The position numbers were made by a program, and so were the translations under genes. Shown here in pieces: positions 36,145 to 44,168 of a DNA stretch of 64,000 nt; the first letter of the stretch is position 1; each line of letters starts with the position of its first letter. The notes beneath the pieces are model-generated. The model made no database searches, was not told where the DNA came from, and worked only from the letters and a program-made list of their open reading frames with translations. The DNA is from Rubripirellula lacrimiformis (GTDB lineage: Bacteria > Planctomycetota > Planctomycetia > Pirellulales > Pirellulaceae): NCBI RefSeq assembly GCF_007741535.1, contig NZ_CP036525.1, forward strand, positions 4,030,001 through 4,094,000, given 5' to 3'.

Positions 36145-37268
36145 TGTCGAAGAATCATCCATCGTCGTTTCCACTCGGTCGCCGAAGCTATTTGCTTGGA
36201 GCCGGTGCTTGGTTGGCAGCGAACCTGGTCGGGAGCCAACGATCAGCTGGGCAAGAGTCCGCGTCGACGCTGTACTTGAAGGACGATGTCGATCAGGCGG
36301 TCGAATCCGGGATCGACTATCTGGTCAGCGTTGCTCGTCGTGACGGAGCGATCGCGGATCGTGGGCACGAGGTTTCGATGTCCGCGCTGGCCGTGATGGC
36401 GATGGCAGCCATCGGAACGCAACCTTCGGAGCATGATCCGCGCGGACAGGTCATGCAGAAAGCGATCGACTTCGTGCTCGATCCGTCGAACCAGACGATG
36501 GAAGGCTATTTTGGTGGCCGCGATGGTTCACGAATGTACGGCCATGGGATCGTGACGCTGATGCTGACCGAAATGTTGGGCATGGGGGCAACGATCGACC
36601 AGAACAATCGCATTCACAAGTCGCTGGTGGATGCGATTCAGGTCATCCTGGCCGCCCAAGCGGTAAAGAAGCCAGAGAAGTTGAAGGGCGGATGGCGATA
36701 CACACCGGATAGTCGCGATTCGGACCTGTCAGTTTCCATCTGGCAGTTGATGGCACTGCGGTCGGCAAAGAACGATGGCCTGGATGTGCCGGGGGAATCG
36801 ATTGACGACGCACTGCAGTATCTGCGTTATTCCTACGCATCGCCGCTGGACAATACGGGTGTGCCACGAGACAAGGTCAGTGGGTTTACCTACACGCCGG
36901 GAACCTATCACCCAACCTTCACAATGACTGCCGCGGGTCTTTTGGCGATGCAAGTTTGTGGTCAGTACGATTCGCCATTGGTTGCCGGAGCGTCAGAGTG
37001 GTTGCTGCAGCATCCGCCCAAGGCCAACGAGCGTTTTTTTCATTATGGCGTCTACTACTACGCCCAAGCGATGCATCAGGCGGGCGGCAAGTACGCCGAA
37101 AAGGCCGACAAATTGGTCCCGCAATTGTTACTGGATTCCCAGCAAGGCAACGGTGCCTGGATCGCTCGTGGCGGCGAAGAACGCAACATCGGCGCGGTGT
37201 ACGCGACCGCTCTAACGCTGCTAAGCCTCAGTGTGCGATACCACTATCTTCCGATCTATCAACGCTAG
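36141..37268 (+). CDS. prenyltransferase/squalene-oxidase repeat protein, exported
   Basis: The 375-residue protein starts at GTG 36141 or ATG 36144, both overlapping the previous stop. A twin-arginine-like signal (LGRRSYLLGAGAWLAANLVG) precedes an alpha/alpha-toroid of repeated units, such as AVESGIDYLVSVARRDGAIA, QKAIDFVLDPSNQ, SLVDAIQVILAAQ and GGWRYTPDSRDSDLSVSIWQ. It lacks the DxDD or QW density of true squalene cyclases, so an enzymatic role is doubtful; a binding or proteinase-inhibitor-like structural role is as likely. It is the last gene of the vWA operon. Confidence 0.85.
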   Translation: MMSKNHPSSFPLGRRSYLLGAGAWLAANLVGSQRSAGQESASTLYLKDDVDQAVESGIDYLVSVARRDGAIADRGHEVSMSALAVMAMAAIGTQPSEHDPRGQVMQKAIDFVLDPSNQTMEGYFGGRDGSRMYGHGIVTLMLTEMLGMGATIDQNNRIHKSLVDAIQVILAAQAVKKPEKLKGGWRYTPDSRDSDLSVSIWQLMALRSAKNDGLDVPGESIDDALQYLRYSYASPLDNTGVPRDKVSGFTYTPGTYHPTFTMTAAGLLAMQVCGQYDSPLVAGASEWLLQHPPKANERFFHYGVYYYAQAMHQAGGKYAEKADKLVPQLLLDSQQGNGAWIARGGEERNIGAVYATALTLLSLSVRYHYLPIYQR

Positions 37269-37355
37269 CCTAGCTGCTCGCGATCACGTCGGGGTTCAAC
37301 GTCGGTTCGGTTTCGAAAACGCTTTTATGGATCGGATTCCGGTGACGGGGTCGAT

Positions 37356-38633
37356 TCAACGCTTTACTTTGGATCGGCCTGAATATCGATCGGGAGACAG
37401 CAGTTCGACCGAATCGATCGACGCTGGTTTTCGGTCCACCATTTCAGCCACCAGCTTGCCCGATACCATCGCCAAACTGATTCCCATCATCGCGTGACCG
37501 CTGGAGATCACAACGTTGTCCCAGGCTCGGGTTCGACCCAAGTACGGCAGCCCATCGGGGGAACAAGGGCGCAGCCCCACCCAGGGTTCACAGTCCGCAA
37601 AATCATCCGCCTGAAACTCGGGAAAGTACTGGGGGATCGATTTCAGGATCCCGCGCACTCGCGAATGAGACACCGTTTGATCGATGCCCGCAATCTCCAT
37701 CGTCCCACCAAATCGCAAGGACCCATCCATGGGAGTCACCGCCACACGCGCTTCGGTCAAGATCGAGCAGATCGAGGGCAGTTGACGCGGTTGTTCCAGG
37801 GTCATGCTGTACCCCTTGCCCGCCTGAATCGGCAAGCGGATCCCCAATGCTTTGCTGATCGTAGGCGACCAAACACCGCCGCAGACGATGACTTCGTCGG
37901 CGGCCAGATCACCCGTGCTGGTGTTGACCGTTGTGATTTTAGAACCGGTGTTTTGGAAGCCCCGCCATTCGCACTGCCATCGAAATTCGACGCCGTCGTC
38001 CACCAAGCGTCGTTCTAGAACCGCCATCAATCGGTTGGGCGACAGATGGCAATCGTTGGGAAAGAACACGGCGCCACGGATGTCCATTGCGATCGACGGA
38101 TCCAGCCGCGCCGCTTCGTCAGCCGTCAACACTTCGGCCGTCACGCCCAGACGGTTTGCTTCAGCGGCCGTCTCGATCTCTTCCTTCAGACCCGACTCGG
38201 TCTTGCATAGCATCAGCAGACCGTTGGGATGGAAATCGAATCCGCTTGGCAATTCGCTCTGCAATCGCTCGTACTCTGCCCGGCTTGCTAGATGCAGGTC
38301 GCGCAGCAGCGGCGATGATCGACGAACATGTTCATCGGTGGACGCCGATTTGAACTGCCAAAGCCAGGATGCTAGATCCAGTGATAGACGCGGCCGAATC
38401 GAAAATGGTGATTCGGGATTCGCCAGCCACTTCAACCCCATCGTGATCATGCCGGGCGCCGCCAACGGGACGAAATGGCTGGGCACGATCATCCCGGCAT
38501 TGCCAAACGAGCAGCTGTCGCGATTGGGAAGATCACGATCGATCACCGTCACTTCATGACCAGCCGATCGGCAATAGCGTGCGGTTGCCAGTCCGATGAT
38601 GCCACCACCAATGATCACGACACGTTTCGACAC
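37356..38633 (-). CDS. D-amino-acid dehydrogenase-like FAD oxidoreductase
   Basis: The 425-residue protein has the FAD-binding motif VVIIGGGIIGLATARYCRSAGHEV and the DadA-family C-terminal motif WVGLRPCSPDGLPYLG. Together with the epimerase-like and DapA-like genes upstream on the same strand, it fits the enzyme that oxidises cis-4-hydroxy-D-proline to a pyrroline carboxylate in trans-4-hydroxy-L-proline breakdown. A D-amino-acid specificity outside that route is possible. It is separated from the racemase gene by 166 bases that include a tandem 14-base duplication. Confidence 0.87.
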   Translation of the reverse strand: MSKRVVIIGGGIIGLATARYCRSAGHEVTVIDRDLPNRDSCSFGNAGMIVPSHFVPLAAPGMITMGLKWLANPESPFSIRPRLSLDLASWLWQFKSASTDEHVRRSSPLLRDLHLASRAEYERLQSELPSGFDFHPNGLLMLCKTESGLKEEIETAAEANRLGVTAEVLTADEAARLDPSIAMDIRGAVFFPNDCHLSPNRLMAVLERRLVDDGVEFRWQCEWRGFQNTGSKITTVNTSTGDLAADEVIVCGGVWSPTISKALGIRLPIQAGKGYSMTLEQPRQLPSICSILTEARVAVTPMDGSLRFGGTMEIAGIDQTVSHSRVRGILKSIPQYFPEFQADDFADCEPWVGLRPCSPDGLPYLGRTRAWDNVVISSGHAMMGISLAMVSGKLVAEMVDRKPASIDSVELLSPDRYSGRSKVKR

Positions 38634-38727
38634 AGACTTTGATTCCCAGAATACGATTCGGCATCCGCCAGCGGTACGGTTGCGCCAGCGGCACGATCAT
38701 CAGTGGCGCCGGACGCAGGCACCACTG

Positions 38728-38755
38728 GTGAAAGCAGGGTGGTGAAAGCAGGGTG
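38728..38755. repeat. perfect tandem duplication of 14 bases
   Basis: The unit GTGAAAGCAGGGTG occurs twice without a gap and is followed by a further GTG, in the spacer between the proline-racemase-like and FAD-oxidoreductase genes. It could have arisen by replication slippage. I see no regulatory meaning. Confidence 0.75.
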
Positions 38756-38799
38756 GTGATTTGTTTCAAAAGCAACAGAGCGACGTTCAAGCCTAGGGA

Positions 38800-39753
38800 T
38801 CAACGTCGGATGCCCCACGCAAACGGGTCGCGCGGGTCCAAACGAAGTCGACTTTCGGCTGTGACATGGGCGTTTCCAGTGATTCGCGGCACGATCCGAT
38901 CAGGGGATTGTTGTGACCAATCGTACTGACCTGCAAAAGTTGTCCCCAAAATTCCCGCTTGGACCCAACGTTGGCCCGGCTGCAGTTTGCCATCGGCGGC
39001 TAAGCATGCCAATTTTGCGCTGGTCCCGGTCCCGCACGGCGATCGGTCGTATTCCAGCCCCGGACACAGGACAAAGTTTTGTGAATCAAAGGGTTCGTCG
39101 GTGGCGTCGGAAAACAGTTCAACGTGATCCACGTCGGGGTATCCCTGTTGGTTGATTGCACGCCGGATACTGGCCGCGTTTTGCTGCAGCTGTGGGATCC
39201 GTTGAGCCGACAAGCCGAACGTCGGTGATTTGACCAGGAAAAACCAGTTTCCGCCCCATGCAACATCCCCGGTCACGGTTCCAATTCTGTCGACCGATAG
39301 GACGACATCTTTGGCAACTCGGTAACTTTCGACGTTCGAAATCGTGATGCTGCGATCGTCATGAAGCGTGATGTTGACGATTCCCACCGACGTTTCGACG
39401 CGGCACAGACCGACATCCATTCGTCCCAGATGACGCAGCGTTTCGGCCACCCCGATCATGCCATGCCCGCACATCCCCAGGTAACCGACGTTGTTGAAAA
39501 AGATGACTCCGATGTCGGCATCTGGATCGGACGGCGTGCACAGCAACGCACCGACCATCACATCGCTGCCGCGAGGTTCGTGCACAATCGCGGTGCGAAA
39601 ATGGTCGAACCGGTCACGCATCTGGTTCAATTGGTCACGAACACTTCCACCGCCTAGGTCGGGAACGCCCGCGACAACGACCCGGGTAGGTTCGCCCGCG
39701 GTATGCGAATCGATGACTTCGATCGTCTGGATCCCGCCGGTGGTGTCATGCAT
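38800..39753 (-). CDS. proline racemase / 4-hydroxyproline 2-epimerase family enzyme
   Basis: The 317-residue protein (start at 39753, MHDTTGGIQTIEVIDSHTAG) belongs to the proline racemase superfamily. Both catalytic cysteines are present: Cys95 in GYLGMCGHGMIG and Cys240 in YDRSPCGTGTSA. Two cysteines mean racemase or epimerase, not the threonine-containing dehydratase branch. Neighbours favour 4-hydroxyproline 2-epimerase. It overlaps the stop of the DapA-like gene by eight bases, indicating an operon. An ATG 33 bases further upstream (39786) is the alternative start. Confidence 0.92.
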   Translation of the reverse strand: MHDTTGGIQTIEVIDSHTAGEPTRVVVAGVPDLGGGSVRDQLNQMRDRFDHFRTAIVHEPRGSDVMVGALLCTPSDPDADIGVIFFNNVGYLGMCGHGMIGVAETLRHLGRMDVGLCRVETSVGIVNITLHDDRSITISNVESYRVAKDVVLSVDRIGTVTGDVAWGGNWFFLVKSPTFGLSAQRIPQLQQNAASIRRAINQQGYPDVDHVELFSDATDEPFDSQNFVLCPGLEYDRSPCGTGTSAKLACLAADGKLQPGQRWVQAGILGTTFAGQYDWSQQSPDRIVPRITGNAHVTAESRLRLDPRDPFAWGIRR

Positions 39754-40723
39754 GATCCGAATTGGCTCCGCCGCTGGCTGCATCAAAGTCGCGTCCGGAC
39801 CAGTTTTCCCACCACGTCAAAAACTGCTGTAGCTGCGATTCAACGTATCCTCGTTGACTGTCGCTAAGCCGGTCGCTTTCGTTGAACTGCAGTTCGTATT
39901 CGGCGTCTCCTAGTAGGACCAGCAGATACTTGTAGTACAAGACCAAGTCGGGGCCTTCGTCATAGGTCGACAAGACAATCAGTGCATCGTTCAACTCTTT
40001 GGCGTACCGTCGTGCCTGGGCATTGCCTTCGGCGGCGGCCGAGCAAAGTGAAACTAGTTGCAGGACTTGAAGTGGCAAACAGTTTCCAATTCCGGTGATC
40101 GCACCGGAGGCACCACAGTGGACGAACCCGTGGAACACCTGTGTGTCGACGCCGGCCATCAGCACAACGTTGTCGTCGGCACTGGTGATGTGTTCGCCGG
40201 CGTAGCTAAGTGCCTTGGCACCGCCGAATTCCTTGAATCCCACCAAACTGGGGAACTGACGACGCAGATCAAAGAACAGATCCGCTTTGGTTTCGAATCC
40301 GTAGTAGGGACTGTTGTAGATGACCGCGGGAAGCTTGGGCGCGGCGGTCAAAATCCGCCCAAAGTGATCGCGCTGTGCAACCGGCGAAGTTCCCCGTGAT
40401 AGGACTCGGGGGATCACCATCAATCCGTGCGCACCTACCTTTTGTGCATGGGCCGCATGGTCAACTGCGATCGATGTGTTCTGGGCTCCGGTCCCCACAA
40501 TCACCTTGATGCCTGCATCGACCAACGCGGCCACGCCGGTTTGCCGTTGGGCGTCGGTCAACAATGGCCAATCGCCCATCGATCCGCAGTACACCACTGC
40601 GTGCATCCCGGCATCGACCAACTGCTTTGCCTTCTTCACAAGGGCATCCCAGTCGGGCTGACGGTTGGCGTCACAGGGGGTCATCAATGCGGGAATACAA
40701 CCCTGGAAAATCGAAGCGTCCAT
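39746..40723 (-). CDS. DapA/NAL-family aldolase or deaminase
   Basis: The 325-residue TIM-barrel protein has the Schiff-base lysine K164 in LVGFKEFGGA and the catalytic tyrosine Y140 in VIYNSPYYG, typical of the dihydrodipicolinate synthase superfamily. In the hydroxyproline pathway a member of this family deaminates and dehydrates pyrroline-4-hydroxy-2-carboxylate to 2-oxoglutarate semialdehyde; the flanking genes favour that role. It heads the three-gene set on the minus strand. The semialdehyde dehydrogenase that would complete the pathway is not next to it. Confidence 0.9.
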   Translation of the reverse strand: MDASIFQGCIPALMTPCDANRQPDWDALVKKAKQLVDAGMHAVVYCGSMGDWPLLTDAQRQTGVAALVDAGIKVIVGTGAQNTSIAVDHAAHAQKVGAHGLMVIPRVLSRGTSPVAQRDHFGRILTAAPKLPAVIYNSPYYGFETKADLFFDLRRQFPSLVGFKEFGGAKALSYAGEHITSADDNVVLMAGVDTQVFHGFVHCGASGAITGIGNCLPLQVLQLVSLCSAAAEGNAQARRYAKELNDALIVLSTYDEGPDLVLYYKYLLVLLGDAEYELQFNESDRLSDSQRGYVESQLQQFLTWWENWSGRDFDAASGGANSDHA

Positions 40724-40971
40724 TGGAATTGCTTTTGCAGTGGCTGGAGTGAGTCGGGAAAATCGTTAGGTTCACGGATCGGTGAACCGCGATCTTGACC
40801 ACTCTGACCAACAAATTCAATCCGCTGAACATCGCGGCCAATTCGGCGGGCACCACCGTCGCTGGTTTCGATCTAACGCCGCGGTGGCCCCCCGTGCGCC
40901 GTTTGGGTTCGGCGGGTTGCCGTTGACGACGGCGCAGCGGTCATTCGGTGCGCACTAACGAGTGATTTTGG

Positions 40972-43971
40972 CTAACGCAGACTGCTTAGAAATGCCACCA
41001 GATCCGCCAACTCGTTCGGCGTCATCGATGCACACAACCCCGCTGGCATCAGCGACTGCGTTTGAATCTGGTGCGAATCGATATCGTCGATCAAGATCAC
41101 GTGGTCGCGTCCGTCTGCCGATCGAATCGTCCACTGCTTGGCGTCTTCTTGAATGCGTAAGCCAGTGATGACCGTGCCATCGACGGTCAGAATCAAATGA
41201 GTTTGCCACTTGGGATCGATGACGCGCGATGGGTTCAGTAGTTGGTCCAGTAGATCCCGTGGTGGAAATTTCGTGCCCACCTTTTCCAGGCTAGGACCGA
41301 TCAACGGATCGTTTCCCGTGATGCGATGACAACCGCGGCATTGTGCGGTCGATGATTGCGTGAACCAAAGTTTTCCTCGATCGGCATCGCCCTGGATCGC
41401 CAACAGAGCCTCGGCGTCGGGGGCGTCGCCAACGCGGCTGTGGCGTTGTTCCACGGGGATCCAGGATTCAAACAAGCCACGCACCGCTGGATCCCGGCTG
41501 GCTGCATACCATGCCTTGGCCTGGGGGGCGGATTGGGAAGCATCGGTGCGGATCAGACGATTCCATTTCAGCATCGCGTTGGTCAGTGAAGAATTGGCAA
41601 GGTCGTCGTCCACGAATTTGGGCTCTGGCACTTCGGCAGGCTCCATCGATTCAATCCAGTCCCACAACAACTTCGCACCCGCAAAATCGGGCTCGTGCGC
41701 GACCAACTTCGGCATTCGTCCCGGCCCCAAGGTGGCCGTTCGGTACATCAACACCGATCGCTGGGGATGCCCGGGGACCACGACCTTGGGATCATCCAAT
41801 CCGAATCCACCTTGAAGCGGTGTCGCGTTCAACATTTCGGTCTGGTCCATCGGGTTTCCCCACTGAACACGAATCGCTGCAGTCGAACCACCGGCGGGCC
41901 GGTGACAGGCCGCACAATTCATTTCCAGATACGATCGCGCTCGCAATTCCAAATCCGCCGACGGATCGTGGGGATTCACCATCGCCAGGTCAATCTTTGC
42001 CTTGAATGGTTCCACATATCCCGCATCCACCAATTGGGACCAGTGATCGAAACCATCGCTATCTCCAACGGCCGACGTCGGCGTGCCCGTCAAGTTGTCG
42101 GGCCGAAACGATAGTGCGCCCAGGTTGTAGACGTGGTGACACACCAAGCACTGGCTGCGTGATCCGAATTGGTGCGTATAGGCTCGCTTTCCCAATCGAA
42201 CATCGGGGACGGTTAGCTGCCGTCGGTCACCCGTTGCATCGACAAGTGTGGCGTCTTGCTGTTCATCGTCCCAGCGGTAGGAATAGGGGTCCCAGTTCAG
42301 ACCGTCAAACGCCAAAATCTGAGTTTCGACGCGCACCCGTTTCGTGACGCCACCGTCGGTGATGACATCTCGGCTGATGGTATTCGCGAACACGGTGCCC
42401 TCGGGATAAACGTATTGCCCAAATCGCTGTCGTGCGGCAATCTTGCCGTCGCCGGGAATCCCGAATACCCGTTGGGCCGACGCACCATCACGGTTCATCG
42501 TGGCACGTGGATGGTAGGCGGCGACTCCCGGATTGGGACTCAGTGTGGTCAGATCGGAAAACAGCCCGGTTTCGCTTAGGCGTCGCGGGAATTGATCGAC
42601 ATCAAACTGTGTCGCACTTTCGTCGCTAGGAATCATGCGATAGATCCCGCCTCCGCCGTAATCGACGACCAGCACATCGCTGCGACCACTCGTTGACGCG
42701 TTCAACGTTGTGTTGGCAAAACCGATGATCCGAAGTCCGGACTCGCAGGCTTTGGTCACTTCGACGTTGCCATCGCTGCTAACATCCGCAGTCCAGATTC
42801 CTCCGTTCATGAAACATCCAAAGACATAGTGTCCCCGGTGACCGGCATCCGGTTCATCGGCGAAACCAGCCGGGTTCAGGTTCGAACTGGCCGGGACAAA
42901 GACGCCGCCGGTGACCGACTGTGCCTCGTTGCGTTGCATCACGATGGCTGGTTCGATGATTTCACCGGGGCCGGCTGGTTGATCGGGATCGACCGGGAAT
43001 GGTCCCTCCACCAAGGACCAGCCGTGGTTTCCACCCTTTTGAATCCGGTGGATCAATTCACAACGTTCCCATCCGACATCTGCCACCCACAGATCTTGGG
43101 TCGATGGATCGATCGCCGACCGGAATCCGTTGCGAATTCCGAACGCATAGACTTCGGGGCGAGCGCCGGCGAGGTCGACAAACGGATTTTCCGCAGGCAC
43201 CTGGTAAGGTTGATCGACCGTTGCATCGCGGACGTCAATGCGCAACACCTTGCCGCGCAAATCGCCCAAGTTCTGAGCCGTTTTGTGGATGTCGGGAGGG
43301 AACGGAAGCGAACCGTCGCCGGTAGTAATCCAAAGCAGCCCGTCGTCTGCGAAGCACAACGATGCGCCGATGTGATCGCCGGATGGATAGCTGATGATGT
43401 CCAGTCGTGTTTCCGGATCAATCGAAGGGACCTGTTGATCGTCCAGCTGGTAACGCGACACACGCGTTCCCCCGTCCACTTCGTGCGGTTGGATTGCCCA
43501 CACGCAGTACAGATATCCGTTGTCCGGAAAGTTGGGATCCAGCGTCATGTCGCGGATCGACGCAATCCGTTCGTCCCCGTTAACGTCTAAGTGAGCTTGC
43601 AGGTCCAGTGCGACGTCAAAGGTGTCGGGATCGTCGACGGAATCAAAGGTCACCATCCGGCCGGCACGTTCCAACACCAAACGCCGGTTTCGTCCGGGGA
43701 GGTCGATGATCTTCATCGGTGACTGGAAGGTCAGTTTGGGAAACACGCGCTGGGTTTGGAACGGTAGCGGCGGATCTGGCGAACCCTGCAATCGGGACTG
43801 CGTCCACGGCAGCCGCTGGGCCAGGACCTGACTTTCACTAGCCTTGCCATCGACGCTACGGTCGTTGGCCGCCGCAGTATCGGCAGGTTGATCTGCCCTG
43901 GCCCGACCGTGTGTCAGCGTGACTGAAAGGCCCAGAACGAAAACGATGGACAGTAGCAAATCACGTGACAT
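40972..43971 (-). CDS. exported sugar-dehydrogenase-like / multi-heme cytochrome c fusion
   Basis: The 999-residue protein starts at 43971 with a signal peptide (LLLSIVFVLGLSVTLTHGRA). The N-terminal half is a GSDH-type beta-propeller as in PQQ-dependent sugar dehydrogenases (SGDHIGASLCFADDGLLWIT; VYAFGIRNGFRSAIDP). A middle diheme-cytochrome-like part has CLVCH and CAACH motifs, and the C-terminus is the planctomycete/verrucomicrobial heme-binding module with CRGCH, LIGPSLEKVG and LLNPSRVIDP. This predicts periplasmic oxidation of a sugar or alcohol with electrons passed to the covalent hemes. The frame continues upstream to 44154, but a start before the signal peptide there makes less sense. 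Confidence 0.88.
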   Translation of the reverse strand: MSRDLLLSIVFVLGLSVTLTHGRARADQPADTAAANDRSVDGKASESQVLAQRLPWTQSRLQGSPDPPLPFQTQRVFPKLTFQSPMKIIDLPGRNRRLVLERAGRMVTFDSVDDPDTFDVALDLQAHLDVNGDERIASIRDMTLDPNFPDNGYLYCVWAIQPHEVDGGTRVSRYQLDDQQVPSIDPETRLDIISYPSGDHIGASLCFADDGLLWITTGDGSLPFPPDIHKTAQNLGDLRGKVLRIDVRDATVDQPYQVPAENPFVDLAGARPEVYAFGIRNGFRSAIDPSTQDLWVADVGWERCELIHRIQKGGNHGWSLVEGPFPVDPDQPAGPGEIIEPAIVMQRNEAQSVTGGVFVPASSNLNPAGFADEPDAGHRGHYVFGCFMNGGIWTADVSSDGNVEVTKACESGLRIIGFANTTLNASTSGRSDVLVVDYGGGGIYRMIPSDESATQFDVDQFPRRLSETGLFSDLTTLSPNPGVAAYHPRATMNRDGASAQRVFGIPGDGKIAARQRFGQYVYPEGTVFANTISRDVITDGGVTKRVRVETQILAFDGLNWDPYSYRWDDEQQDATLVDATGDRRQLTVPDVRLGKRAYTHQFGSRSQCLVCHHVYNLGALSFRPDNLTGTPTSAVGDSDGFDHWSQLVDAGYVEPFKAKIDLAMVNPHDPSADLELRARSYLEMNCAACHRPAGGSTAAIRVQWGNPMDQTEMLNATPLQGGFGLDDPKVVVPGHPQRSVLMYRTATLGPGRMPKLVAHEPDFAGAKLLWDWIESMEPAEVPEPKFVDDDLANSSLTNAMLKWNRLIRTDASQSAPQAKAWYAASRDPAVRGLFESWIPVEQRHSRVGDAPDAEALLAIQGDADRGKLWFTQSSTAQCRGCHRITGNDPLIGPSLEKVGTKFPPRDLLDQLLNPSRVIDPKWQTHLILTVDGTVITGLRIQEDAKQWTIRSADGRDHVILIDDIDSHQIQTQSLMPAGLCASMTPNELADLVAFLSSLR

Positions 43972-44168
43972 CGATCGTTCCGCAGATGAAGGCTGATGAG
44001 AAGACTTTGGTTCTGCATCGCCGGCGGAGATCGCACCCCAGCGAACGCATGCACGCAGTTTAACGGCTCGCGAGCAGCGACGTTGCAAAGACTCGGGTCG
44101 GAAAAATCGGTGGTGATCGGTAAGCTGCTTTTCACAACCTGTTTCTTTTCGCATCGCGAGCTTGTCTG

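Noticed and set aside
36141-37268. Squalene-hopene cyclase
   Set aside because: The protein is about half the cyclase length and lacks the DxDD motif; only the toroid repeat fold is shared.
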